A stretch of 64,000 nucleotides of DNA, from positions 464,726-528,725 of the forward strand of contig NZ_PGLQ01000002.1 of assembly GCF_002802865.1 (NCBI RefSeq). Reading direction: 5' to 3'. How positions within the stretch are numbered: the stretch's first letter is position 1; each line of letters opens with the position of its first letter. This DNA comes from Bifidobacterium scaligerum (GTDB lineage: Bacteria > Actinomycetota > Actinomycetes > Actinomycetales > Bifidobacteriaceae). Positions 44,507-53,301 of the stretch are shown one piece after another. The notes beneath the pieces are model-generated. The model was given only the letters and a program-made list of their open reading frames with translations. It did no database searches and was not told the DNA's origin. The position numbers were made by a program, and so were the translations under genes.

Positions 44507-46000
44507 ATGACGGCAACAACACCCGCATCGGTGCAGGCGGCTTCCCAGAACCATGAGGCGGATGTCGCAGACACGGTGGTAGCCGAAGCGGCAAACGCAA
44601 TCGAATCCATCGAGGCAATGGAGAATCGCGGCTTCTCCTCACGATTCCCGCTGAACAGCTCGTTTATCTTCACATTCGGCGCGCTCGGCGGCATGCTGTT
44701 CGGTTTCGACACCGGCATCATTTCCGGCGCCTCCCCCCTGATCGAAACGGATTTCGGCCTGACCGTCTCCCAGACCGGCTTCATCACCTCCTCCGTGCTG
44801 ATCGGCTCCTGCGTCGGCGCGCTGTCGATCGGCGCACTGTCCGATCGATTCGGACGCAAGAAGCTGCTGATCGTCTCCGCCCTGCTGTTCCTGCTCGGCT
44901 CGGGCATGTGCGCCACCGCAACCGGCTTCCTGATGATGGTTGCCGCACGTATTATTCTCGGCCTCGCCGTGGGCGCAGCTTCCGCCTTGACTCCGGCTTA
45001 TCTGGCCGAGCTCGCCCCCAAGGAACGTCGTGGATCGCTCTCCACGCTGTTCCAGCTGATGATCACGTTCGGCATTCTGCTCGCCTACGCTTCCAACCTC
45101 GGTTTCCTCGGTCACAATCTGCTGGGAGTCCGCGACTGGCGCTGGATGCTCGGCTCGGCGCTCGTTCCCGCCGCTCTGCTGCTGATCGGCGGCATCCTGC
45201 TGCCGGAATCGCCGCGTTATCTGGTCAACAAGGGCGACGAACACAATGCCTTCAAGGTACTGACCCTGATTCGCAAGGACGTGGACCAGACGCAAGTGCA
45301 GCTTGAGCTCGACGAAATCAAGGCCGTGGCCGCTCAGGACACCAAGGGCGGCGTGCGCGAACTGTTCCGTATCGCTCGTCCGGCGCTGATCGCAGCCATA
45401 GGCATCATGCTGTTCCAGCAGCTGGTAGGCATCAATTCCGTGATCTACTTCCTGCCTCAGGTGTTCATCAAGGGCTTCGGCTTCCCTGAGGCGGACGCCA
45501 TCTGGGTGTCCGTGGGCATCGGCGTGGTCAACTTCGTCTCCACCATCGTGGCCACCATGATCATGGACAAGTTCCCCCGCAAGGGCATGCTGATCTTCGG
45601 TTCCATTGTCATGACCGTGTCTCTCGCCGTTCTCGCCGTGATGAACTTTGTGGGCGATGTCGCCGTGCTCGCCGTGCCGACCATGATCCTGATCGCCTTC
45701 TACATCCTCGGCTTCGCCGTCTCCTGGGGCCCGATCGCCTGGGTGCTCATCGGCGAGATCTTCCCGCTGTCCGTGCGTGGCATCGGATCCTCCTTCGGTT
45801 CCGCCGCCAACTGGCTGGGCAACTTCATCGTCTCCCAGTTCTTCCTCGTGCTGCTGGATGCCTTCCACAACAACGTGGGCGGTCCGTTCGCCATCTTCGG
45901 CGTGTTCGCGGCACTGTCCATCCCGTTCGTGCTGCGGTTCGTGCCGGAGACCAAGGGCAAGTCCTTGGAAGAGATCGAACAGGAGATTTCCCGTCACTGA
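44507..46000 (+). CDS. glcP: MFS sugar porter, GlcP-type glucose permease
   Basis: A 497-residue sugar:proton symporter with 12 helices. Sugar-porter signatures are visible: GMLFGFDTGIISGA, DRFGRKK, PESPRYLV, the QQLVGINSVIYF substrate motif in helix 7 and PETKGKSLEEIE at the end. It matches in type the B. longum glucose transporter GlcP, reported as repressed by lactose. A polar N-terminus of about 45 residues precedes helix 1. The ATG at 44507 follows AAGG. The leader carries a RAT site and terminator, so the divergent LicT probably controls it. Confidence 0.9.
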   Translation: MTATTPASVQAASQNHEADVADTVVAEAANAIESIEAMENRGFSSRFPLNSSFIFTFGALGGMLFGFDTGIISGASPLIETDFGLTVSQTGFITSSVLIGSCVGALSIGALSDRFGRKKLLIVSALLFLLGSGMCATATGFLMMVAARIILGLAVGAASALTPAYLAELAPKERRGSLSTLFQLMITFGILLAYASNLGFLGHNLLGVRDWRWMLGSALVPAALLLIGGILLPESPRYLVNKGDEHNAFKVLTLIRKDVDQTQVQLELDEIKAVAAQDTKGGVRELFRIARPALIAAIGIMLFQQLVGINSVIYFLPQVFIKGFGFPEADAIWVSVGIGVVNFVSTIVATMIMDKFPRKGMLIFGSIVMTVSLAVLAVMNFVGDVAVLAVPTMILIAFYILGFAVSWGPIAWVLIGEIFPLSVRGIGSSFGSAANWLGNFIVSQFFLVLLDAFHNNVGGPFAIFGVFAALSIPFVLRFVPETKGKSLEEIEQEISRH

Positions 46001-46054
46001 TTATCGATTGCCATGTCTGCTTTGATGTGACAATCGCCATTGGTCTTGGGTCTT

Positions 46055-46101
46055 GGCCGGTATTGCGTTTTTCGAATAGTCCGAGAAGCGCAATACCGGC
46101 C
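46055..46101 (+). terminator. glcP terminator
   Basis: A perfect 13-bp stem (46055-46067 with 46089-46101) followed by TTTTGCTTGTTTG. Confidence 0.92.
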
Positions 46102-46272
46102 TTTTGCTTGTTTGTTGCTTTGTATCCTGCTGTGTAGACTGTTTTATAGCGGGCTTTTCGACCGGCTCTTTGCCGCGTGTCGTCGCTTCTTTTTTCATCA
46201 TTCGCACAAAAGTTGACAACTCTTAACATATCTGTACCCAAAGCGTTGAAATCCGTGGCACAATAGGGAAGC

Positions 46273-47964
46273 ATGGTAGCAACAAATGCGGGCATGCCCG
46301 CCACCCCAGCAGATCTGATCAACGTCGATGAGGTCATCGGCAAGTACTATGACCTTATCCCCGACCCCTCTGTTCCGGAACAGCGCGTCATTTTCGGCAC
46401 TTCCGGACACCGCGGCTCATCCCTGAAGACCTCGTTCAATGAGGCTCATATCATCGCCATTTCTCAGGCCATTGCCGAATACCGTAAGAAGGCCGGCGTC
46501 ACCGGCCCGCTGTACCTCGGCTCCGACACCCACGCCCTGTCCGGCCCGGCCAAGAAGACCGCCATCGAAGTGCTCGTGGCCAACGGCGTGCATGTGCGCA
46601 TCGACTCCCGTGACGACTTCGTACCCACCCCAGTGGTTTCTCAGGCCATTCTGACCCACAACCGCGCGGCCGACGGCACCCAGCGCTTCGAGGGCGAAGG
46701 CCTGGCTGACGGCATCGTCGTCACCCCGTCTCACAATCCGCCCACCGACGGCGGCTTCAAGTACGACCCGGTTACCGGCGGTCCGGCACCGGCCGATGTG
46801 ACCAATGCCATCGCCGCCCGCGCCAACGAGCTGCTCGGCGACTTCAAGTCCATCAAGCGAGTGCCGTACGAGGAGGCCATTAAGTCCGAGTACGTCGAGG
46901 GCTTCGACTTCCGCGAGCATTACGTTGACGATCTGGCCAACGTGATCGACTTCGATGTGATCCGCAACTCCGGCGTGCGTCTGGGCATTGACCCGCTCGG
47001 CGGCGCTTCCGTGAACTACTGGCCGCTGATCAACGAGAAGTACGGCCTGAACATCGGCGTCGTGCGCCCCGAAGTCGACCCGACCTGGCGCTTCATGACC
47101 ATCGACCACGACGGAAAGATCCGCATGGACCCCTCTTCCCCGTACGCCATGAAGGGCTTGGTTGATGAGCTCAATGCCGGCGCTTGGGACAAGTACGATC
47201 TGGTTGGCGGCACCGATCCGGATGCCGACCGTCACGGCATCGTCTGCCCGAACTGGGGAGTCATGAACCCGAACCACTACATCGCCGTGTGCGTGGAATA
47301 CCTGTTCGGCGGCAACCGCCCGGGTTGGCCGGCAGGCGCAGCCGTGGGTAAGACGCTGGTCTCCTCCTCACTGATCGACCGTGTGGCTGCATCGATCGAT
47401 GCCAAGGTTATTGAGGTTCCGGTTGGTTTCAAGTGGTTCGTTGACCCGCTGTTCAGCGGTGAAGTGGCCTTCGGCGGCGAAGAGAGCTCCGGCATGAGCT
47501 TCCTGCGCCGCGATGGTCGTGTGTGGACCACCGATAAGGATGGTCTGATTCCTGACCTGCTGGCTGCTGAAATCACCGCCAAGACCGGCAAGAACCCGGC
47601 CGAACTGCACAAGGATCAGGTGGCTCGTTTCGGCGAGTCTTGGTACAAGCGCGTGGACACGCCGACCACCCTTGAGCAGAAGCAGAAGTTTGCCAAGCTC
47701 ACCGGCGATGACGTGACCGCCACTCAGCTGGCCGGTGAGGACATCACCGCCAAGCTCACCGAGGCTCCGGGCAACCACGCCAAGATCGGCGGTCTGAAGG
47801 TTACCACCAAGGACAACTGGTTCGCGGCCCGTCCTTCCGGCACCGAGAACATTTACAAGGTGTACGCCGAGTCCTTCGAGAGCCCCGAGGCCCTTGACAA
47901 GGTGCTTGACGAAGCCAAGCTCGTGGTCGATAAGGCCCTGAGCGAGCGATTCGCTGAACACTGA
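46273..47964 (+). CDS. pgm: Phosphoglucomutase (alpha-D-glucose phosphate-specific)
   Basis: A 563-residue phosphohexomutase that interconverts glucose 1- and 6-phosphate, linking galactose/UDP-sugar metabolism with the bifid shunt. The phosphoserine loop is [11 protein letters not shown], the Mg site [10 protein letters not shown], the sugar-binding loop GGEESSGMS and the phosphate-binding [18 protein letters not shown] precedes the ATG. Monocistronic, with an 18-bp terminator. It follows glcP, which is functionally coherent. Confidence 0.96.
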   Translation: MVATNAGMPATPADLINVDEVIGKYYDLIPDPSVPEQRVIFGTSGHRGSSLKTSFNEAHIIAISQAIAEYRKKAGVTGPLYLGSDTHALSGPAKKTAIEVLVANGVHVRIDSRDDFVPTPVVSQAILTHNRAADGTQRFEGEGLADGIVVTPSHNPPTDGGFKYDPVTGGPAPADVTNAIAARANELLGDFKSIKRVPYEEAIKSEYVEGFDFREHYVDDLANVIDFDVIRNSGVRLGIDPLGGASVNYWPLINEKYGLNIGVVRPEVDPTWRFMTIDHDGKIRMDPSSPYAMKGLVDELNAGAWDKYDLVGGTDPDADRHGIVCPNWGVMNPNHYIAVCVEYLFGGNRPGWPAGAAVGKTLVSSSLIDRVAASIDAKVIEVPVGFKWFVDPLFSGEVAFGGEESSGMSFLRRDGRVWTTDKDGLIPDLLAAEITAKTGKNPAELHKDQVARFGESWYKRVDTPTTLEQKQKFAKLTGDDVTATQLAGEDITAKLTEAPGNHAKIGGLKVTTKDNWFAARPSGTENIYKVYAESFESPEALDKVLDEAKLVVDKALSERFAEH

Positions 47965-47993
47965 AATACTTCGGCATTCAGTGACTGAGTGTT

Positions 47994-48044
47994 AAACGGT
48001 AGGGGTGTTGAACCGCGATGTGTGGCTCAACACCCCTACCGTTT
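47994..48044 (+). terminator. pgm terminator
   Basis: A perfect 18-bp stem (47994-48011 with 48027-48044) closed by a 15-base loop, ending in TTTT. Confidence 0.93.
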
Positions 48045-48122
48045 TAGTCGTGAAATAACACGCATGCTGCGGCTTACAGCCGGCGATGATCAATTAGCCT
48101 TGCACTCGCATCACTATGACAT

Positions 48123-48158
48123 TGCGTATGCGTATGCGTATGTATATGCGTATGTATC
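48123..48158. repeat. Hexanucleotide tandem repeat (TGCGTA)n
   Basis: About six units of TGCGTA, two altered to TGTATA and TGTATC, lie in the spacer downstream of pgm. Confidence 0.85.
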
Positions 48159-48195
48159 AGCATGTCATAACGATGCGATTGTGATATCTGCTGGT

Positions 48196-48240
48196 GTACG
48201 AATATGTGGTCCACGAATATGTGATCCACGAACGTGTGAT
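48196..48240. repeat. Three 15-bp tandem repeats
   Basis: Units at 48196-48210, 48211-48225 and 48226-48240 follow CCACGAATATGTGAT with few changes. On the minus strand they fall in a 110-codon open frame (48074-48406) with FVDHI and His-Thr repeats and no recognised domain. The rest of 48045-48514 shows no supported gene. Confidence 0.8.
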
Positions 48241-48514
48241 GCATAGACATGGTACGAACCGATAATGCAGCTCCTTTGCCGATGTCGTACCATTTCTCGT
48301 TGTCACAATCGCCCTGCACCCCTTCATTCTTAAAGTTGTGACAACGGGAACAGCCATTTTGCGTAAAGCACATCAATAAGTCATCGGCACAATGTCTCGA
48401 TATCACCTAATCTGAACACACGTACCACGCGACCGTGCGCGACTGGCGCAACCGTGCGGTCGGCTTAGGAACTCGTCATCCCAGCACAACGCCCTCCCGA
48501 TCGCACTGGATTCG

Positions 48515-49587
48515 TCATTGCGGCACAGCACACGCCAGCTGCTGCATAGTCTTAGGCAGCACCGAGAACGCAAACGCGGCTCCGCGCGACGCAAGCGCAC
48601 GAGCTACATTAAACGCAAATTCAGCGCGTGCATCCGCATTGGCGAGACTGGCCGCCGTAGCGACAAACACAATCCACTGACGACCTCGCAGTTTGTCACG
48701 CTTCTCCTGGTCGCGCCGCCATTGCATCTTGTCCGTACGGTGATGATCGCCGTCATATTCAACTGCCACTTTTTGTTCGGGCCATGCCATATCCAGCGTT
48801 ATAGCGACAGCCGATCTGAACGCGGCACCCGGAACTTCATAATTCAACACGGTTGCGGTATACCATGCGATCTCAGAGCAAGTCTTTCCTCGGACTCTTT
48901 GGGAGAATCCGAGCCCGGCATAATGAGCGTTAACGCACGTTGGCACGCCAAACGTCCCTTGAATCCCGCCAAGTCATCCACGAATCGTTTCAGATCACCA
49001 TAAATCATAGATGCCGTACGCCCTCTAGCCAATAAAGGTTGCCGGGCGATTGCAGTGATTATCGAATCGCCGAGTACTATCAACGATTCCAAAGTCATGT
49101 GCGTGGCAAGTTGAGCCCATACATGAAACAAATCAAGAGCGTATACATTCTGATCCACCCTCACCTTTTCAGCTGTGGAGGCATGCTTCCAGATATGCGG
49201 ATGAATTGATAATCCCCGGACTCGGACGCGTTGCTCACGCGCACTGGAGACCGTATGCAGCTCATACGAATCAAGATCGCAATCCATCGGAAGAGGAACA
49301 GATTGCAGTACTAGTGACGTGGTCATGCCGAACAGCAGCGTGGAGTTCAAGCGTTGGGCTGCTTCAGCGCAACGGCGTTGCATATCACGCTTACGCTGCT
49401 CAAGGTTCCCTCTCATAGCATCCGCATTCGCAGGTGAAGGTACAACATCACGCTGGGATCGAGAGGACCGCGCAGACTGCACTGACTGCGCGACGTAATC
49501 GTGCCGTGCCACGGGCCGGTCTTCATATCGGCCGAAAACTACCTCAGAGTCTTCCGGGGGTGGCTGTCTCATCTGGAAATTGTTCAT
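48515..49587 (-). pseudogene. Frameshifted DUF559/Vsr-like endonuclease-domain protein
   Basis: Two minus-strand frames form one family protein. The upstream frame ends PGSDSPKESEERLALRSHGIPQP then TGT TGA near 48845. The downstream frame supplies the missing continuation, VLNYEVPG, then DMAWPEQKVAVEYDGDHHRTD and a short-patch-repair-nuclease-like core. Restoring one base (a G) near 48853 would join them. The nuclease-like residues (E-x-D-G-x-H-H) remain. Start is uncertain: ATG 49587 is used, and a TTG lies at 49632. The shift may be a true mutation, a programmed slip or a sequencing error. Confidence 0.7.
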
Positions 49588-49996
49588 GGCGCCACGATAT
49601 CGATTTCGCACGTCGGCGCAAAGCTCATCCAAGACATGTGGTTCCAGCTTGTTGAGTTATCCACATAGAGCATGAGGAAATTACGCGGAATCAATGCCGT
49701 GCACTCATATGCGAACATGAACGCACGGAAGACGCGTCCGAATACATGTTTCCTGATTGTATCGATTGCCACGCCGCAGCCCAATGGCGGTTTGGGTGAA
49801 GTTGTACCACGGCACTTTGCCACAATAGCTTAAAACCGCGGGCTTCCGCAGTATCGTGGCAACAGAAACCGCCATTCTTCGGAAATGGCTCTTAAGTCTC
49901 GTGGTACGAAATCACGAAAAGAGCCAATTCATCAAGTCATGCCACAGGCGGAGCCCGCTACAGACCCCGCCCGCAGCACACGATAGGGTTAGATGC
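49588..49996. other. Spacer without supported gene
   Basis: Only weak open frames are present. Inverted copies of GCCATTCTTCGGAAATGGC (49872-49890) form a small hairpin. No RNA gene was recognised. Confidence 0.45.
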
Positions 49997-50149
49997 ATGA
50001 CGAATAATGTATCGACAGACGGATCCGCATTGGGCAATCCGAATGCTGAGCCGTCGCAGGGAAGGTCCAGCGGTCTTTCCATAAGCGTAATGAGCGGGAC
50101 CACCCGCGAAGGGGCCGTTCGGACTGGCCGGAAAGGGAACGAAGCGTGA
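49997..50149 (+). CDS. Upstream ORF duplicating the RNase HI N-terminus
   Basis: A 50-codon frame begins MTNNVSTDGSALGNPN, which repeats the first residues of RNase HI (MTITVSTDGSALGNPN). A 35-bp direct repeat (50009-50043 and 50158-50192) is responsible. After the repeat the protein diverges into a short unrelated tail. Its stop overlaps the GTG start of rnhA by four bases. It carries only the first catalytic Asp, so it cannot be an active nuclease. It may be a remnant or a coupling leader. No strong ribosome-binding site is seen. Confidence 0.4.
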   Translation: MTNNVSTDGSALGNPNAEPSQGRSSGLSISVMSGTTREGAVRTGRKGNEA

Positions 50150-51177
50150 CTATTACAGTATCGACAGACGGATCCGCATTGGGCAATCCGAACGGCCCAA
50201 TGGGCTGGGCATGGGCCGATCATGCGAAGAACGCAGGTGGCACTCCCGGTCATGAGCATGACGGGCATGGCTACGACTCTGGCGGTGCCACGAACGGCAC
50301 GAATCAGATCGGCGAACTTTGCGCGGTGTTGGAGGCCCTGCGCGCCCATCCCGGATCCGAACCACTGCTCATTGAGTCCGACTCGCAGTATGCCATCAAC
50401 TGCTCAACCACATGGGTCAAGGGCTGGAAACGCAATGGATGGAAGAATTCACAGAAGAAACCGGTGAAAAACGTCGAGCTGATCAAGGCCATCGACGCGG
50501 AAATCTCCCGCCGTCCGGGACCGGTGAATTTCAAATGGGTCAAGGGACATGCCGGCAATGCAGGCAACGAACTGGTGGACGAGTTGGCTCGGACGTATGC
50601 GGGCGATTGCCGTTCGGGGGCGCGCGACGGATATTTGCCTATCGAAGGTTGGCAGTCGTTGTTGCATTCGGAATACGCGCATGGTACCGATGTGCCGCCG
50701 GATGTGCAACTGGTGTTGGACGGTCAGGCCGATGCGTCAAGCTTGCGTAAACCAGTCGAGTCCGGCAGTGTGGCAGCAAAGAAAACAAATGACTCCGCCG
50801 TCAAGGGCAGCGAAACACAATCGCTGGCTGATCTGTTGGCCGAGCCGGAAGGCGTGCCGGACTTTGATTTTGACATTCGCACAACCACCGCTCCTACGGA
50901 TGAAGACGATAGCGATGATGCGCCGCAGAGCGCTATCGCCGACGCACAGACGCATGCTGCCATTCCAGTAGTCTCAACATCCTCAGCAATTCCGGCTGTC
51001 AACGCTCAACCGAGCGGACTGACGGTTTCCGGCACACTGGTCTTCTCCCCAGCTCCCAAAACCAGCCCATATTTCAACGGACAACCTATGCCGATTTCCG
51101 GCACCATCGCCATAGAAGGCTATGTAGATGGCGACGGTAACCTAATTATCGCCAACGCACCATTTATCCGCCGATAG
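50146..51177 (+). CDS. rnhA: Ribonuclease HI with C-terminal extension
   Basis: A 343-residue protein. The RNase H domain (about 1-155) has the catalytic carboxylates in STDGS, GELCAVLEAL, ESDSQYAI and NELVDELA, and the basic handle KGWKRNGWKNSQKKPV. It degrades RNA in RNA-DNA hybrids. Residues beyond about 160 form an extension with an acidic low-complexity part and a short beta-rich end (GLTVSGTLVFSPAP), not found in minimal RNase HI. Start is GTG with AAAGGGA upstream. The first 35 bases are duplicated 149 bases earlier. Confidence 0.92.
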   Translation: MTITVSTDGSALGNPNGPMGWAWADHAKNAGGTPGHEHDGHGYDSGGATNGTNQIGELCAVLEALRAHPGSEPLLIESDSQYAINCSTTWVKGWKRNGWKNSQKKPVKNVELIKAIDAEISRRPGPVNFKWVKGHAGNAGNELVDELARTYAGDCRSGARDGYLPIEGWQSLLHSEYAHGTDVPPDVQLVLDGQADASSLRKPVESGSVAAKKTNDSAVKGSETQSLADLLAEPEGVPDFDFDIRTTTAPTDEDDSDDAPQSAIADAQTHAAIPVVSTSSAIPAVNAQPSGLTVSGTLVFSPAPKTSPYFNGQPMPISGTIAIEGYVDGDGNLIIANAPFIRR

Positions 51178-51309
51178 TAACCAATATCACACAAACGCCT
51201 ACCAAAAGCGGACACGACGGCACAACTTCGTTCATGCGCGTTAGGATAGGAATCGGACTTCACAACGCGAATACATTCGTGAAGTACGCAAGGCAAAGGA
51301 GATACGTAA

Positions 51310-52008
51310 ATGGATAAGGCACAGCAGGATGCCCTCAAGAAGGCGGCCGGCATCGAAGCCGCCAAGCTTATCGAGAATGGCATGATCGCCGGCCTCGGCA
51401 CCGGTTCCACCGTCCGTTTCCTGGTGGATGAGCTGGGTCGTCGAGTGCAGGAGGAAGGCCTTGAATTCACTGGCGTGACCACCTCCCGTCGCACTCAGGA
51501 GCAGGCCGAAAGCTACGGCATCAAGATCGTGGACATCGACGACGTGGATCACATCGACGTGACCATCGACGGTGCCGACGAGGTGGACAAGAACTTCAAC
51601 GGCATCAAGGGCGGCGGCGCTGCCTTGCTGTGGGAGAAGATCGTGGCCACCAACTCCGACAAGATCGTGTGGATCGTGGACGAGTCCAAGGTGGTGGACA
51701 CCATCGGCAAGTTCCCGCTGCCCGTCGAAGTGATCCCCTTCGGTGCCGGCCATGTGGTCAAGGAGTTCGAAGCCAAGGGTTATAAGCCTGTGCTGCGTCT
51801 GGACGCCGAGGGCAAGGAAGTGCGCACCGACGAGAATAACTTCGTGGTGGATCTGCATCTGGGCCGTATCGACCACCCGCAGGAGCTGGCCGAAGACCTG
51901 ATCAACACCGTTGGCGTGGTGGAGCACGGACTGTTCCTCAACATGGTGGACAAGGTCATCGTCGGCGATCCGAACGGTCCGCGCGTCATGACCAACTCCA
52001 ACAAGTGA
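51310..52008 (+). CDS. rpiA: Ribose-5-phosphate isomerase A
   Basis: A 232-residue enzyme that interconverts ribose 5-phosphate and ribulose 5-phosphate, needed by the fructose-6-phosphate phosphoketolase pathway. Signature loops [27 protein letters not shown] and [12 protein letters not shown] with the catalytic Glu are intact, and DESK follows. AAAGGAGA lies about eight bases before the ATG. A strong terminator follows, so it is monocistronic. Confidence 0.96.
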   Translation: MDKAQQDALKKAAGIEAAKLIENGMIAGLGTGSTVRFLVDELGRRVQEEGLEFTGVTTSRRTQEQAESYGIKIVDIDDVDHIDVTIDGADEVDKNFNGIKGGGAALLWEKIVATNSDKIVWIVDESKVVDTIGKFPLPVEVIPFGAGHVVKEFEAKGYKPVLRLDAEGKEVRTDENNFVVDLHLGRIDHPQELAEDLINTVGVVEHGLFLNMVDKVIVGDPNGPRVMTNSNK

Positions 52009-52053
52009 GCTTTGCGAGTGTGACACTCGTACTCATTTCTCGGTAAGAGCGTA

Positions 52054-52089
52054 AAGAGCCGCATCTGCGTATTGCAGTATGCGGCTCTT
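52054..52089 (+). terminator. rpiA terminator
   Basis: A perfect 11-bp stem (52054-52064 with 52079-52089) followed by CTTGGTTT. Confidence 0.9.
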
Positions 52090-52126
52090 CTTGGTTTACG
52101 GCTTGAGTCCGCAAACGAATAAAAAG

Positions 52127-52157
52127 AATCCCCGCAACCGCTGTGATTGCAGGGATT
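52127..52157 (-). terminator. Terminator of the bS22-like gene
   Basis: AATCCC-rich inverted repeat (52127-52138 with about 52145-52157) followed by TTCTTTTTATT on the minus strand, 24 bases past the stop. Confidence 0.8.
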
Positions 52158-52181
52158 TCAATGCCTTTATCGCAGGTAAGA

Positions 52182-52271
52182 CTACTTGCGCTGGTGGCGG
52201 GTCTTACGCAGCAGTTTGCGGTGCTTCTTCTTGCTCATCCGCTTGCGGCGCTTCTTGATGACAGAACCCAT
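52182..52271 (-). CDS. AURKAIP1/COX24-domain micro-protein (bS22-like)
   Basis: A 29-residue, extremely basic protein beginning MGSVIKKRRKRMSKKKHRK and ending RHQRK. It matches the short AURKAIP1/COX24 motif, known in mycobacteria as ribosomal protein bS22, which sits on the small subunit near the decoding centre. GGAGG lies seven bases before the ATG and an intrinsic terminator follows, so this is a real gene despite its length. It is easily missed by annotation software. Confidence 0.88.
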   Translation of the reverse strand: MGSVIKKRRKRMSKKKHRKLLRKTRHQRK

Positions 52272-52423
52272 CTGAAGCCTCCATTCCGATTAATCGTAAA
52301 AGTTGCAACTCGCACCATACTACACGTCTTGCCCGACAGCACCAACACGTATGTTGCGAACGCCGCAGCCAGACGTATCAGGCATTGATGTCGGCGAACG
52401 CCGGACACCAAGTGCTACATGTG

Positions 52424-53068
52424 TCACATGGGGAATTGCTGGTAGAAGCGGTCAATCGCATCCGTGGAACCGGTGGCTTGGAACACAACAGTATCGTTCT
52501 GCCAGATGGCCACGGATTTCTTGGAATCGGAAGCGTCGGTCTTGACCACATAGGCACCGGTCACGTTGCCGGATACCTTCACGTTGCCCGAAGCGGACTC
52601 ATCACCGGTCTGGGCCGCGACCAACGCATCATACTGCGTTTTGGCGCTGTCAGCGGTAGACCACTGCGCACTGATCAGCGTGATATCGTTGGTATCGGTA
52701 CCGACGGCATAGGTTAGCGTGTACTCCTCAAGCGGCGATGCGGCGCTCCATGTCGCCGAAGCCTCTGCCTTGGTGCGAGCGTAGTTCAGTACGCTGTCCG
52801 GCATGGCCTTCAGCAGTTCGGTGGCATCGTCCGGCAAGGCGGTAGCTTTGATACTGGGCGTAGTAGGTTCGGCTTTAGCCGTCTGCTTCTTATCTCCGGT
52901 CTGAGTCGTGGTGTTGCCGGCATCGGCACCCTTGTTCAGGGCCCAGCCCGGCCAGACGAAAGCCGAAAGTACAGCCAGAATAATCACGACTGCAGCGGCG
53001 ATAACCACCGCGATCAGCTTGCCGTGAGACTGTGTAGTCGAGGAGTTCTCAGTAGTAGTCATGCCCAT
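52424..53068 (-). CDS. Hypothetical membrane-anchored extracellular protein
   Basis: A 214-residue protein with one N-terminal helix (about 18-40) and an extracellular part. A Thr/Lys linker leads to a globular domain (about 85-214) rich in Thr, Ala and Asp, ending AIDRFYQQFPM. No family was recognised with certainty; similar Bifidobacterium proteins are annotated as hypothetical. GAGAG is close to the ATG. It is divergent from radA and convergent with the bS22-like gene's upstream side. Function unknown. Confidence 0.75.
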   Translation of the reverse strand: MGMTTTENSSTTQSHGKLIAVVIAAAVVIILAVLSAFVWPGWALNKGADAGNTTTQTGDKKQTAKAEPTTPSIKATALPDDATELLKAMPDSVLNYARTKAEASATWSAASPLEEYTLTYAVGTDTNDITLISAQWSTADSAKTQYDALVAAQTGDESASGNVKVSGNVTGAYVVKTDASDSKKSVAIWQNDTVVFQATGSTDAIDRFYQQFPM

Positions 53069-53255
53069 GATTCTCTCACAGCCACGTGACGCTGTCGGCC
53101 TCCTAGACCGGTTCTCTCACCGTCTACGTGAATGTATCGTGCAATCCGGAAGAGCAATCCATACGACAACGGCGATGCGCCGGGGAACCAGCCAAGTCAG
53201 ATCCCCTACGTTCAGTAACCATGGCAATCCTCATAACGGCTTGTTTTCGTAAGAG

Positions 53256-53273
53256 TCGGTAAAATTTTACCGA
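53256..53273. promoter_or_regulatory. 18-bp perfect palindrome upstream of radA
   Basis: TCGGTAAAATTTTACCGA, a perfect palindrome, is centred 38 bases before the radA ATG. It resembles an operator. It does not match the actinobacterial LexA box (CGAAC-N4-GTTCG). Confidence 0.5.
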
Positions 53274-53301
53274 GATTGTGGATAGCGGTTACTGTGGAGC
53301 C

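Noticed and set aside
44639..45997. 452-codon frame antisense to glcP
   Set aside because: Asp/Glu/His-rich mirror of membrane helices; glcP is unambiguous on the other strand.
48074..48406. 110-codon frame across the tandem repeats
   Set aside because: GTG start, no clear ribosome-binding site and mostly repeat-derived residues. Kept only as an observation, not as a gene.
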